Shown here: positions 16,070 through 24,559 of the stretch, piece after piece
Numbering within the stretch: the first letter of the stretch is position 1
How the letters are laid out: each line of letters starts with the position of its first letter
NCBI RefSeq assembly: GCF_900115265.1
Contig: NZ_FOVU01000004.1
Span: 370,987 to 434,986 of the forward strand
Direction: 5' to 3'
Length of the DNA stretch: 64,000 nt
Source: Bradyrhizobium sp. Ghvi
GTDB taxonomy: Bacteria > Pseudomonadota > Alphaproteobacteria > Rhizobiales > Xanthobacteraceae
Translations under genes and position numbers: made by a program
The notes under the pieces: generated by a model
The model's database searches: none
What the model saw: only the letters and a program-made list of their open reading frames with translations
Told to the model about the DNA's origin: nothing

Positions 16070-16516
16070 TCAATTCCTGAACTGCTCCAGAAACATCCTC
16101 AGACTATCATGCGGGCTCTCGACGTCTGTGATCAGCCAGCCCTCCGGACCGTTGACCAGGATGAAGTTCAGCGCCACCGGTCGGCCGTGATTGTCGAATT
16201 TTGCCGCGACATAGGTCTTGTCGTATTCCTTGCGGATGATCGCAATCGCCAGCGGGCCGAGCTTCCAGCTCTGACTTTGCACGAGGAAATCATAGGGCTC
16301 GCTCCGTGGTGCTGACCACGCCTTGCGCAGGCTCGGATCGAAGAATTGGCGGGCGGTGGCATCATCCCGCGGCAGACCCCTGGAGAGCTCCCGTGCGCCA
16401 TCGCCGTAATGAGCATAGACGTTGCGGACCAGCGATTCCGGGGTGCGAAAGCCGGCCTCGGCCGCAGCCAGCCAAAACCCGGTAAACAGGGCCACAATGC
16501 CCGCAAGTTCCCTCAT
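16070..16516 (-). CDS. Secreted protein of unknown function (DUF3828-like)
   Basis: A 148-residue protein with an N-terminal signal peptide (MRELAGIVALFTGFWLAAAEA) and a small alpha-beta body. TPESLVRNVYAHYGD followed by FDPSLRKAW and a C-terminal VNGPEGWLITDVE resembles DUF3828/NTF2-like secreted proteins. It is probably periplasmic. It is divergent from the ATP12 gene with a 76-bp spacer. The family resemblance is moderate and the function is unknown. Confidence 0.7.
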   Translation of the reverse strand: MRELAGIVALFTGFWLAAAEAGFRTPESLVRNVYAHYGDGARELSRGLPRDDATARQFFDPSLRKAWSAPRSEPYDFLVQSQSWKLGPLAIAIIRKEYDKTYVAAKFDNHGRPVALNFILVNGPEGWLITDVESPHDSLRMFLEQFRN

Positions 16517-16592
16517 GCCCGCCGCTCGCTTTATCGGCCACAGGTCTTATCTTAAAAGCCTAGCATCGAGCGACCGGGACCGAAAACCTCAC

Positions 16593-17387
16593 ATGCGCGA
16601 ATTGTTCGAAGAAGCCGCTGGCCAGCCCCCGCCGGATCCCAGGGAATCGGCGCGGGCGTCCGCGCGCACGCCGCTGCGCAAGCGTTTCTACAAGGAAGCC
16701 CGCATCGCAGAAGCCCAAGGCGGCTTTGCCGTCACGCTCGACGGCAAGCCGATCCGCACGCCATCCGCCCGCCAGGTGGTGATCCCTTCACGCACGCTCG
16801 CCGATGCCGTGGCCGCGGAATGGGCCGCTCAGGGCGAGGCGATCGATCCCGTCACCATGCCGCTGACGCGGATCGCCAACAGCGTGGTCGAGGGGGTGAT
16901 CGACCGCGTCGAGCTCGTCACGGATGACCTCGCAAAATATTTGGAGACGGACCTGCTGTTCTATCGCGCCGGCCACCCCGAGGGGCTGGTCGCCCGCGAG
17001 GCCGCGCATTGGGACCCGGTGCTGTTCTGGGCCGCGGAGAGGCTTGGGGCGCACTTCATCCTCTCCGAGGGCATCATGCACGTGAAGCAGCCGGACGAAG
17101 CGCTCAGGGCCGCCCGCGCAGCGCTGCCTGATGATCCCTGGTCGGTCGCGGCCCTCCACATGGTGACGACCCTGACCGGCTCGGCGTTGCTGGCATTGGC
17201 GCTGGCTCATGGCATGCGCGACGCCGATCAGGTCTGGGCCGCCGCCCATGTCGACGAGGACTGGAACATCGAGCAGTGGGGCGTGGACGAGGAGGCGGCC
17301 GCCCGCCGCGCCACCCGCTTCAGGGATTTCGAGGCTGCCGTGGCGGTGCTTGCGGCCGTCAATCCCGACGTGGCCAAAGGTCCTTAA
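16593..17387 (+). CDS. ATP12 family F1-ATPase assembly chaperone
   Basis: A 264-residue protein homologous to mitochondrial Atp12, which chaperones the F1 alpha subunit. Visible signatures are RFYKEARIAEAQGGFAVTLD, GKPIRTPSARQVVIP, DLAKYLETDLLFYRA and the C-terminal HVDEDWNIEQWGVDEEA. Such genes are typical of alphaproteobacteria and mitochondria. ATG 16593 is taken because it matches the family N-terminus; an upstream in-frame start would add about 57 unlike residues. Confidence 0.93.
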   Translation: MRELFEEAAGQPPPDPRESARASARTPLRKRFYKEARIAEAQGGFAVTLDGKPIRTPSARQVVIPSRTLADAVAAEWAAQGEAIDPVTMPLTRIANSVVEGVIDRVELVTDDLAKYLETDLLFYRAGHPEGLVAREAAHWDPVLFWAAERLGAHFILSEGIMHVKQPDEALRAARAALPDDPWSVAALHMVTTLTGSALLALALAHGMRDADQVWAAAHVDEDWNIEQWGVDEEAAARRATRFRDFEAAVAVLAAVNPDVAKGP

Positions 17388-17444
17388 CGAGAGGTTTACG
17401 ACGGCGGCCTTAGGGTGGGGAGCTGCGTTCCCTGGACCCCTGAA

Positions 17445-19082
17445 ATGCCGACGCCAGTCACTTCGATCCTTCCCGTCAGTGCCGCCAGCCCTGTGGCCGA
17501 TGCGGCGACGCCGGATCTTGTGCTCCAGGCCGGCAGCGTGGTCGACGCCAGGGTCGTCAGCGTGCTCGCCGACAATCTGGTGCGGATCGCGATCGCCAAT
17601 CTCTCGATGGACGTGATGTCCGAGGTGTCGCTGACCCCAGGGCAAAATCTCCAGCTCGCGGTATCGCAGAACGACGGCACGATCCGGCTTGCCGTCGTCA
17701 ACGGGGCAAGTGAGGCGAGCGCTGATCAGGTCACGTTGACGCCGACGGCCGCCTCGCTGGTCGACAGTCCGTCGCTTGCGCCATCGGCGACCGCGGCCCG
17801 CAATCCCCTGACGCCTTCAGAGCAGGTCGCCGTCAGCGCCGCCTCGGCCGAGGCGGTCACAAAACAGGGCAGCCAGGCGCCGCTGTTCGCCAATCTGGCA
17901 TCCGTCGTATCGGGCAGCGATCTGCCAGAAGGCCTGAAGCAGGCGGTGCTGGATGTGCTGGCGCAACAGACGCCGCTCAACACCGCGCTCGATGGTGGCG
18001 ATATCGAATCCGCGTTCCAGAAGTCGGGCCTGTTTCTCGAGGCCTCGCTGGCATCAGGTGCGCCGCCGCCGTCAGGCACCGTGCCGGACCTGAAGGCGGC
18101 GCTGCTGGTGCTCCGCCAGACGCTGGCGGCAACGTCGGGCGCGATCGAGCCCGCCGCGCCACAGGTGGCGGGGCCAAATAGCACGCTTACTCCAAGTGTT
18201 GTTGCGGCTCCGCAGACCGCTGCGTCGGTGCCGCAAGCGACAGGCGAGACCGCGCAAGCGGCTTTGCCAACGCCTGCCGCTGCAGGTACCCAAGCCCCGC
18301 AATTGCCGCGCGAGGCTGCGCTCGCCGTGCTGGCCGATATGGCTGGCGCTACACCGCAGGCGGCCTTGCCGCGTACCGCCATGTCAGCAGGTCTTGCCGC
18401 GAGCCTGCTGCAAGAGGTCACCCAAAGCTTGCCGCGCATGACCGGCAACGTTCCGGGCTCCAATAAGCCGGTGCCTGACAGCCACATCTTCGAAGCGGCG
18501 GCGCGTCCGACGACGCCACCGCCGTTCCGCGGTGCGTTGCCGTCACCGCAAGCGGTCGCTTCGCCATCGCTCGCACCAAACGCACCGCTGGCGGCGACTG
18601 TGCATCGCCTGCTTGGCGATACCGATGCCGCGATCGCGCGGCAGACCCTGCTGCAGGTCGCTTCGCTCCCTGACCGCACCGATGCCAGCGGCCATCGTAT
18701 CGATCCGACGGTGCCGCAATGGAATTTCGAGATTCCGTTTGCGACCCCCCAGGGCACCGCGATGGCGCAGTTCGAGATCTCGCGCGACGGCGACAACGAG
18801 TCGCCAGATCCCGCCAAGCGCGCCTGGCGCGCGCGCTTTACGCTCAATGTCGAGCCGAGTGGTCCCGTGCACGCGTTGATCACGCTCAATGGCGACAAGA
18901 CCTTTGTGCGGATGTGGGCGGAGCGGCCGGCGACGGCACAGCAGCTCCGCGCCGGGATCGGTGAGCTCAATCAGGCGCTGACCAAGGCCGAGCTCAAGCC
19001 CGGCGACATCATCGTCCGCGACGGCACTCCGCCGCAACCTGCGCCGGCCCGCGCCGGCCATTTCCTGGATCGCGCCACATGA
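17445..19082 (+). CDS. FliK-like (flagellar hook-length control C-terminal domain) protein
   Basis: A 545-residue protein. The N-terminal ~400 residues are Ala/Pro/Thr/Ser-rich and low complexity. The final ~120 residues (WNFEIPFATPQGTAMAQFE, FTLNVEPSGPVHALITLNG, LRAGIGELNQALTKAELKPG) match the FliK C-terminal substrate-specificity domain. FliK switches the flagellar export gate by contacting FlhB. The next gene overlaps by 4 nt and encodes an FlhB C-terminus-like protein, so the pair mirrors the FliK-FlhB interaction. No other flagellar gene is nearby. ATG 17445 is chosen over an upstream in-frame start at 17415. Confidence 0.8.
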   Translation: MPTPVTSILPVSAASPVADAATPDLVLQAGSVVDARVVSVLADNLVRIAIANLSMDVMSEVSLTPGQNLQLAVSQNDGTIRLAVVNGASEASADQVTLTPTAASLVDSPSLAPSATAARNPLTPSEQVAVSAASAEAVTKQGSQAPLFANLASVVSGSDLPEGLKQAVLDVLAQQTPLNTALDGGDIESAFQKSGLFLEASLASGAPPPSGTVPDLKAALLVLRQTLAATSGAIEPAAPQVAGPNSTLTPSVVAAPQTAASVPQATGETAQAALPTPAAAGTQAPQLPREAALAVLADMAGATPQAALPRTAMSAGLAASLLQEVTQSLPRMTGNVPGSNKPVPDSHIFEAAARPTTPPPFRGALPSPQAVASPSLAPNAPLAATVHRLLGDTDAAIARQTLLQVASLPDRTDASGHRIDPTVPQWNFEIPFATPQGTAMAQFEISRDGDNESPDPAKRAWRARFTLNVEPSGPVHALITLNGDKTFVRMWAERPATAQQLRAGIGELNQALTKAELKPGDIIVRDGTPPQPAPARAGHFLDRAT

Positions 19083-19342
19083 GCGAGGATTCCAAGCTCG
19101 CAATTGCGCTGCATTACGAGAAGGGCAGCGGCGCGCCCGTGGTCGTCGCCAAAGGCAAAGGCACGATCGGCGCCAAGATCGTCGAGATCGCCAAGGCGCA
19201 TGACATCCCGATCGAGGAGAACGAGGTGCTGGCCGGCGCGCTCTCCAAGGTCGAGCTCGGCGAGGAGATTCCGCCCGATCTCTACAAGGCCGTGGCCGAG
19301 GTGCTGGTGTTCGTGCTGCGTCTGTCGGGCCGCGCGCGGTAG
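19079..19342 (+). CDS. Orphan FlhB cytoplasmic-domain-like protein (YlqH/FhlB type)
   Basis: An 87-residue soluble protein matching the cytoplasmic C-terminal domain of FlhB/YscU export switches: LAIALHYEKGSGAPVVVAKG, IVEIAKAHDIPIEENEVLA and ELGEEIPPDLYKAVAEVL. The autocleavage motif NPTH that precedes this region in FlhB is absent (it starts SEDSKLAIAL), and so are the membrane helices. It resembles stand-alone FlhB-C proteins (B. subtilis YlqH, partner of the FliK-like YlqG). It overlaps the FliK-like gene by ATGA, indicating coupled translation. Confidence 0.87.
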   Translation: MSEDSKLAIALHYEKGSGAPVVVAKGKGTIGAKIVEIAKAHDIPIEENEVLAGALSKVELGEEIPPDLYKAVAEVLVFVLRLSGRAR

Positions 19343-19356
19343 CAAGTGCAGGCAAA

Positions 19357-20013
19357 TCAGGCCTTGTCGGCCGGCTTCGTCGCCGTCAGTGCCTGGTCGA
19401 TGGCGAAGCCGCCGATCTCGCTCATTGCCTGCGAGATCACATCGCCCTTGCGCGCAAAACCGTTGGAGAGATAGTCGAACTGGGTGCGCGCCAGCCGCAG
19501 CACCTCGATCGGCACCGAGACCACGGTCTCGTTGAAAGCATCGACGGAGGCGCGCAAGCCATCGAGCTCCGTGGTGAGCTTGCCGATATGGCTTTCCGCA
19601 TCCTGCATCAGCATGAGCAGCTTGCTGCGCTCGCTATCGAAGCCAGCCCGTTCGGCAGCTGCCGCCGCGGTGACCTCCGCAAGCTGGGTTCGCAGCGCGG
19701 CGATCTGATTGACCATGGCGTCGGTGGCGAGCTCGGCGGCTTCATGCCGCTCGGCAAGCCGCTTGTTCTCCTCCTGCTGCTCGTGAAACAGCCGTTCGGC
19801 CGACATCGCTCGCTGCGCGAGCGACTCGATCAGGCTGGCCGCGCGCAGCAGCATCTCGCCGTTCCGCCCCGACACCATGCTGGCCATCCGGCGCAGGAAA
19901 TCGGTGGTCTCGGACGCGCGGTTCGGAAGCAGGGGAACGACCATGGCGGACATGGGAAATGCTTGCAGCCGGACGTGATGACCGCCGCCGTACCGACTGA
20001 GCTCACGCAACAT
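19357..20013 (-). CDS. Coiled-coil protein of unknown function
   Basis: A 218-residue, mostly helical protein with a long heptad-rich segment (about residues 55-150: AERLFHEQQEENKRLAERHE onward) and a shorter helical C-terminus containing VLRLARTQFDYLSNGFARKG. There is no signal peptide or catalytic motif. It converges with the FlhB-like gene 15 nt away. A start at the second Met (19953) would make it 20 residues shorter; neither has a strong Shine-Dalgarno. Function unknown. Confidence 0.7.
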   Translation of the reverse strand: MLRELSRYGGGHHVRLQAFPMSAMVVPLLPNRASETTDFLRRMASMVSGRNGEMLLRAASLIESLAQRAMSAERLFHEQQEENKRLAERHEAAELATDAMVNQIAALRTQLAEVTAAAAAERAGFDSERSKLLMLMQDAESHIGKLTTELDGLRASVDAFNETVVSVPIEVLRLARTQFDYLSNGFARKGDVISQAMSEIGGFAIDQALTATKPADKA

Positions 20014-20117
20014 TCGGCGCCTGATCGCAAGCTGTGAGCAAGCCTGAATCGGCTGGCCAGGTCAACTGATCAGCAGGAGCAAATGTCAGTGCGTCCGCTG
20101 CCCGAGCCAGCGCGAGG

Positions 20118-20522
20118 TCAGGCGTCCTTCTGCCGGCCGATCCGCCCCAGATGGGTGAAGCCGAAGCCGGCGGAATATTTCAGGCCGTAGCCCAGCGCCC
20201 GGTCGATGCCGATATGGGCGAGCCAGATCAAGGCGATTGACAAGGTGAGCGGCGAGGCGAGGCCGAAGCCCAGCGTCAGCATCGCCACCGGTGCCATGTA
20301 GCTGTGGGCGGCGTTGTAGACCAGTGCGCCGAATTTGGCATCGACGAGGTAGGCCAGGAAGCTCAGATCGGGGACGAAGAACAGCAGGGCAAAGACCCAC
20401 CAGGCGCCGTCCCAGGCCCAGTAGAGCACCACCATCCCCGCAAACAAGGTCAGGCCCTCCAGCCGCAGCAGGATGTTGACGCCGCCGGTTGCCGCGCCGG
20501 TTTGGGCCGTTGCTTCGCTCAT
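20118..20522 (-). CDS. DUF4260 membrane protein
   Basis: A 134-residue inner-membrane protein with about four hydrophobic helices (LEGLTLFAGMVVLYWAWDG, WWVFALLFFVPDLSFLAYL, MAPVAMLTLGFGLASPLTL, and a weaker one). HIGIDRALGYGLKYSAGFGFT HLG at the C-terminus is the DUF4260 signature. The function of the family is unknown. The gene stands alone between a coiled-coil gene and the carboxylase gene. Confidence 0.87.
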   Translation of the reverse strand: MSEATAQTGAATGGVNILLRLEGLTLFAGMVVLYWAWDGAWWVFALLFFVPDLSFLAYLVDAKFGALVYNAAHSYMAPVAMLTLGFGLASPLTLSIALIWLAHIGIDRALGYGLKYSAGFGFTHLGRIGRQKDA

Positions 20523-20661
20523 GCTCGCCTCCCGGGCAAAACTTTGAAATTCCTTGCGCTTTCACGCTGATTCAGGGCTGACCTGCAAGGCCGAAAGCCG
20601 CTTCCCGGCTCGCAAAATGCCGTGTTAGAACCCCGCATCACTTAAGAACTGGCGGGAGCAA

Positions 20662-22194
20662 ATGAAACACATCCTGGACGCCCTTGAAGACCGTCGTGCC
20701 GGCGCCAAGCTCGGCGGCGGGGAGAAGCGCATCGAGGCGCAGCACGCCCGCGGCAAGCTGACCGCGCGCGAGCGCATCGAGCTTCTGCTCGACAAGGGAT
20801 CGTTCGAGGAGTTCGACATGTTCGTCGAGCATCGCTCCACCGAGTTCGGCATGGAGAAGACCAAGGTGCCCGGCGACGGCGTCGTTACCGGCTGGGGCAC
20901 CGTCAACGGCCGCAAGACTTTTGTCTTCGCCAAGGATTTCACCGTGTTCGGCGGCTCGCTGTCCGAGACCCACGCGCTGAAGATCACGAAACTGCAGGAC
21001 ATGGCGATGAAGGCGCGGGCGCCCATCATCGGCCTCTATGACGCGGGCGGTGCCCGCATCCAGGAGGGCGTCGCCGCGCTCGCGGGCTATTCCTACGTGT
21101 TCCGCCGCAACGTGCTCGCCTCGGGCGTGATCCCGCAGATCTCAGTCATCATGGGCCCCTGCGCCGGCGGCGACGTCTATTCGCCCGCGATGACCGACTT
21201 CATCTTCATGGTGAAGAACACCAGCTACATGTTCGTCACCGGCCCGGACGTCGTGAAGACCGTCACCAACGAGGTCGTCACGGCGGAAGAACTCGGCGGC
21301 GCCTCGGTGCACGCGACGCGCTCCTCGATCGCCGACGGCGCCTTCGAGAACGACGTCGAGACGCTGCTGCAGATGCGGCGCCTGATCGACTTCCTCCCCT
21401 CGAACAACACCGACGGCGTACCGGAATGGCCGAGCTTCGACGATATCGGTCGCGTCGACATGTCGCTCGACACGCTGATCCCCGACAACCCGAACAAGCC
21501 CTACGACATGAAGGAGCTGATCCTGAAGGTCGTGGACGAGGGCGACTTCTTCGAGATCGCGGAAGCCTTCGCCAAGAACATCGTCACCGGCTTCGGCCGC
21601 ATCGCGGGGCGCACCGTCGGCTTCGTCGCCAACCAGCCGATGGTGCTGGCCGGGGTGCTCGACTCTGACGCATCGCGGAAAGCGGCGCGCTTCGTCCGTT
21701 TCTGCGACGCCTTCAACATCCCGATCGTCACGTTCGTCGACGTGCCGGGCTTCCTGCCGGGCACCGCACAGGAATATGGCGGCCTGATCAAGCACGGCGC
21801 GAAGCTCTTGTTCGCCTATTCGCAGTGCACCGTGCCGCTGGTCACCATCATCACCCGCAAGGCCTATGGCGGCGCCTTCGACGTCATGGCCTCCAAGGAG
21901 ATCGGCGCCGACATGAACTATGCCTGGCCGACCGCCCAGATCGCAGTGATGGGCGCCAAGGGCGCCGTCGAGATCATCTTCCGCTCCGACATCGGCGACC
22001 CCGACAAGATCGCCGCCCGCACCAAGGAATATGAAGACCGCTTCCTGTCGCCCTTCATCGCCGCCGAGCGCGGCTACATCGACGACGTCATCATGCCGCA
22101 CTCGACCCGCAAACGGATCGCAAGGGCGCTGGCGATGCTGAAGGACAAGAAGGTCGAGGCGCCGGCGAAGAAGCACGACAATTTGCCGTTGTGA
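20662..22194 (+). CDS. pccB: Propionyl-CoA (acyl-CoA) carboxylase beta subunit
   Basis: Carboxyltransferase half of a biotin-dependent acyl-CoA carboxylase; it moves carboxyl from biotin to the acyl-CoA alpha carbon, most likely propionyl-CoA to methylmalonyl-CoA. The 510 residues match PccB length. The N-terminal domain has RIEAQHARGKLTARERIELL and DAGGARIQEGV. The C-terminal domain has VDVPGFLPGTAQEYGGLIKH and the oxyanion-hole glycines of ITRKAYGGAFDVM. The biotinylated alpha subunit gene is not adjacent. ATG 20662 follows gcgggagc. The exact substrate is inference. Confidence 0.92.
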   Translation: MKHILDALEDRRAGAKLGGGEKRIEAQHARGKLTARERIELLLDKGSFEEFDMFVEHRSTEFGMEKTKVPGDGVVTGWGTVNGRKTFVFAKDFTVFGGSLSETHALKITKLQDMAMKARAPIIGLYDAGGARIQEGVAALAGYSYVFRRNVLASGVIPQISVIMGPCAGGDVYSPAMTDFIFMVKNTSYMFVTGPDVVKTVTNEVVTAEELGGASVHATRSSIADGAFENDVETLLQMRRLIDFLPSNNTDGVPEWPSFDDIGRVDMSLDTLIPDNPNKPYDMKELILKVVDEGDFFEIAEAFAKNIVTGFGRIAGRTVGFVANQPMVLAGVLDSDASRKAARFVRFCDAFNIPIVTFVDVPGFLPGTAQEYGGLIKHGAKLLFAYSQCTVPLVTIITRKAYGGAFDVMASKEIGADMNYAWPTAQIAVMGAKGAVEIIFRSDIGDPDKIAARTKEYEDRFLSPFIAAERGYIDDVIMPHSTRKRIARALAMLKDKKVEAPAKKHDNLPL

Positions 22195-22263
22195 GATCGC
22201 GCAGCCCGGATGGAGCGCAGGCGAAATCCGGGTCATCCATCGACCGTTGCTGGTTGATACACC

Positions 22264-22611
22264 ATGATCGAAGACGATCCGACCGACGAAATCTCCGACA
22301 TCGAGGATCGGATCGAGCTGCTCGCCGGGATCGCGGAGCGTTGCCGGAAATACATCCTGGCGTCGAAGATCGCGATCGGCAGCGGCGCGGCGCTGCTTCT
22401 GGTCACCGTCCTCGGGCTGTTCGGATTGGGGCAGGCCGCCGCGCTCGGCTCGATCGCGCTGGTGCTCGGCGGCATCGTCTCCCTCGGTTCGAACATCAGC
22501 ACGTTGCGGCAGACGGACGGTGCGATCGGTGCTGCCGAGGCGCGCCGCGCTGCGCTGATCGGCAGGATCGACCTGCGCGTGGTCACCGATACGCCGATGA
22601 AGCTGATGTAG
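22264..22611 (+). CDS. Small bitopic/two-helix membrane protein
   Basis: A 115-residue protein: an acidic N-terminal helix (DPTDEISDIEDRIELLAGI), a hydrophobic hairpin of two segments (IAIGSGAALLLVTVLGLFGL and AALGSIALVLGGIVSLG) and a helical C-terminus. It is not recognised as a named family. The weakly palindromic CCCGGAT...AAATCCGGG sequence before the start (22205-22232) resembles a dispersed repeat fragment. Confidence 0.65.
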   Translation: MIEDDPTDEISDIEDRIELLAGIAERCRKYILASKIAIGSGAALLLVTVLGLFGLGQAAALGSIALVLGGIVSLGSNISTLRQTDGAIGAAEARRAALIGRIDLRVVTDTPMKLM

Positions 22612-22620
22612 CGCGCTGTC

Positions 22621-22773
22621 TTATGCGGCGCTCTTGAGGCTCCGCACCTGCAACTCCGCGCGGCATTCGGCGGCGAACGCTTGGAGCCGTTCCGAGGTCT
22701 GCTGGTCGAGGATCGCTTTCGCCAGGCGCTCGGCGCGGGCCAATTGCTCTCTGAGATAGTCGATGCGGGCCAT
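22621..22773 (-). CDS. Small 50-residue helical protein
   Basis: A short gene: ATG at 22773, stop TAA at 22621-22623, with ggaaggtg six bases before the start. The product begins MARIDYLREQLARAERLAKA and continues as an amphipathic helix with Glu/Arg/Gln (ERLQAFAAECRAEL). No domain is assigned. It converges with the two-helix membrane gene 10 nt away. The good Shine-Dalgarno and codon pattern support it. Confidence 0.7.
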   Translation of the reverse strand: MARIDYLREQLARAERLAKAILDQQTSERLQAFAAECRAELQVRSLKSAA

Positions 22774-22865
22774 GTGTCACCTTCCGCGATGATGGTTGGG
22801 GCAGATCGCTCTGTTCCAGTGGCCGTGAGCCTACGGCCATCCCCGGACTAACGATGTGCGGTGGG

Positions 22866-23519
22866 TCACACAGCGCGCCCCGCATCCGCCGCCGCGAAAT
22901 GCGCCATCTGGTCCGCGTGGGCTTTGACGAACCCAGGGCGGCCAATCGCGCGCGCGACGTAGCTTCGGCAGGCTGGGTGTTGCGACAGCCCGTCGAATTG
23001 ATCGACGACGCGCAGCACGTCTGACATGAGAATGTCCGCGACCGAAAAGGAGCCCGCCAGCCATTCGCGCGACGCCAGCACCGGCTCGAGATGCTTGAGA
23101 CGGAGCTTGAGGAAGTCGTCCACGAATTTCCACGCTGCGGTATCGGTCGGATGACCCATGAACTTCGACATCGTCCAGGGCAGGCTCGCCATCTCCACCG
23201 AGTTGAGCGCGGCGAACAGCCATTCGGTCGCTTCGTTCCGGCCGCGCGGATCCGAGGGCATCAGCTTCCCGCTGAGTCCGCCAAGATGAAGCAGAATCGC
23301 GCCGCTCTCGAAGATCGAGAGGTCGCCATCGCTCAGCCACGGCACCTGGCCGAACGGCTGGTGCGCGAGATGTTCGGCGCCGCGATTGTCGAATGGCACG
23401 CTCGCGACGCGATAGGGCAAGGCGGCTTCCTCCAGCGCCCAGCGCACGCGGAGATCGCGCACGAAGCCGCGCGGAGGCGGGGGAACCCAGTCGAAGGTGG
23501 TCAGGGTGAGGTCAGGCAT
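22866..23519 (-). CDS. Glutathione S-transferase
   Basis: A 217-residue cytosolic GST. The N-terminal thioredoxin-like half contains RVRWALEEAALPYRV, the GSH-binding FGQVPWL and the ESGAILLHL segment with the Glu-Ser pair. The helical half contains EWLAGSFSVADILMSDVLR (N-capping box SxxD). The start ATG 23519 gives the normal N-terminus; an upstream in-frame start is less likely. The substrate is unknown. Confidence 0.9.
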   Translation of the reverse strand: MPDLTLTTFDWVPPPPRGFVRDLRVRWALEEAALPYRVASVPFDNRGAEHLAHQPFGQVPWLSDGDLSIFESGAILLHLGGLSGKLMPSDPRGRNEATEWLFAALNSVEMASLPWTMSKFMGHPTDTAAWKFVDDFLKLRLKHLEPVLASREWLAGSFSVADILMSDVLRVVDQFDGLSQHPACRSYVARAIGRPGFVKAHADQMAHFAAADAGRAV

Positions 23520-23694
23520 GCTCTGTCTCCGTGCTGTCTCCAACAGAGGACGGACAAAGCAGGCGCGTTCCGACATGAGGAGAAACAATTTTTCGCGCAT
23601 GCTGCCACATCTGAACGCGCGATTCAGCCACAGTTCATGTCACCGCCGCGACACTTCCTCCGCATCACTTGATCGATCAAGCGGAGGACACGCC

Positions 23695-24027
23695 ATGGAG
23701 CGTCGGAACTTCTTGAAACTTGCCTTCGGTGTCGCGGCTGGAGCCGTCGCGTTTAGTGCCACCGCACAGGCCGCGCCATTGGCGCCGCAGCCGTTCGGCA
23801 ATGGCGGCATGCCGCAAGACAATCCGGATGCTCATCCCGCAGTCACCAGTAGCGAGGAAGTCGCCCAGCTCAAGCCAGAGCAGGTGCATTGGCACGGGCG
23901 CTGGCACCATCGTCACTGGGGCTGGCACCATCGTCACTGGGGCTGGCGCCATCGTCACTGGGGTTGGCGCCACCGCCATTGGGGCTGGCGGCATCGCTGG
24001 CATCGCCACCACTGGCGTTATTGGTAA
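23695..24027 (+). CDS. Tat-exported His/Trp-rich repeat protein
   Basis: A 110-residue protein with a twin-arginine-type signal (MERRNFLKLAFGVAAGAVAF, cleavage after about AQAA, residue 27). The last ~50 residues are tandem heptads HRHWGW plus His or Arg, five copies with diminishing conservation, encoded by ~21-bp tandem DNA repeats at 23890-24010. Such His/Trp-rich tails suggest metal or haem binding in the periplasm (inference). A Tat route would imply export after folding or cofactor binding. ATG 23695 follows gcggagg. Confidence 0.75.
   Translation: MERRNFLKLAFGVAAGAVAFSATAQAAPLAPQPFGNGGMPQDNPDAHPAVTSSEEVAQLKPEQVHWHGRWHHRHWGWHHRHWGWRHRHWGWRHRHWGWRHRWHRHHWRYW
23890..24010 (+). repeat. 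In-gene tandem repeat (21-bp unit)
   Basis: About five degenerate copies of a unit read as CATCGTCACTGGGGCTGGC plus two bases (coding HRHWGW plus one residue). The copies keep the reading frame, so unit loss or gain would change protein length in steps of seven residues. Confidence 0.85.
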
Positions 24028-24044
24028 CGGCGCCTGGAATGAAA

Positions 24045-24069
24045 AGGGGATCGGGCTTCGCGATCCCCT
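24045..24069 (+). terminator. Hairpin after the Tat-repeat gene
   Basis: A 9-bp stem AGGGGATCG / CGATCCCCT with a 7-nt loop lies 18 nt after the stop, between convergent genes. The T-run is poor, so it is terminator-like rather than certain. Confidence 0.5.
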
Positions 24070-24094
24070 GCTTGTTGGTCAGCTGCTTCAATGA

Positions 24095-24126
24095 AAATGG
24101 CCGCGCAGGCTCCGGCGCGGCCATTT
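24095..24126 (-). terminator. Terminator of the GCG_CRPN-type gene
   Basis: A 12-bp stem AAATGGCCGCGC / GCGCGGCCATTT with an 8-nt loop lies 15 nt beyond the minus-strand stop. On the minus strand it is followed by TTTTCATT. It is a good intrinsic terminator for the 24142 gene. Confidence 0.65.
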
Positions 24127-24141
24127 CGCAAGGACGGGAGA

Positions 24142-24387
24142 TCAGAACGGACGGCAGCGCCCGGCGTACCAGCGGAAGCCATAGGGGCACACGCGCGGAC
24201 GCGCGACGACAACCGGCGGGGCGACGACGACCGGGCCAGGCGCCACGACCACAGGTCCGCGCATCGGGCGGCAGCCGCCATAGGGACCACGGTACCAGCC
24301 GGGTCCGCAACCACCGGCCGCGCTGGCTGCCTCGCTGAAGCCAACGACCGCGCTGGCGAGCATCACGGCGGCGAAAAGATATTTCAT
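24142..24387 (-). CDS. GCG_CRPN-type small secreted protein
   Basis: An 81-residue protein. It has a signal peptide (MKYLFAAVMLASAVVGFSEA), the GCGPGWYRGPYGGCRP motif recalled as the GCG_CRPN prefix domain, then a Pro/Val repeat (GPVVVAPGPVVVAPPVVVA) and a Cys-containing C-terminus CPYGFRWYAGRCRPF. It is probably secreted or periplasmic and of unknown function. The start at 24387 has a strong gaaggaag Shine-Dalgarno; the in-frame upstream start at 24438 is rejected. Confidence 0.85.
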   Translation of the reverse strand: MKYLFAAVMLASAVVGFSEAASAAGGCGPGWYRGPYGGCRPMRGPVVVAPGPVVVAPPVVVARPRVCPYGFRWYAGRCRPF

Positions 24388-24559
24388 GGCGTCTTCCTTC
24401 TCGTCCTTGGGGCAAACTCGCGGCGCACAATGAATCAAACGACACGATTCGACACGTCATCTGGGAGCCGTCTCGGCACGTTGCGATCCAAGCCTGCCAA
24501 TCATGACCTGAATGCGGCATGAACATTTGTCGCGTACGGCCTTGCGCGACATGATGGCG

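Noticed and set aside
23890..24010. CRISPR-like array
   Set aside because: Direct repeats are adjacent, without unique spacers, and keep a reading frame coding HRHWGW heptads.
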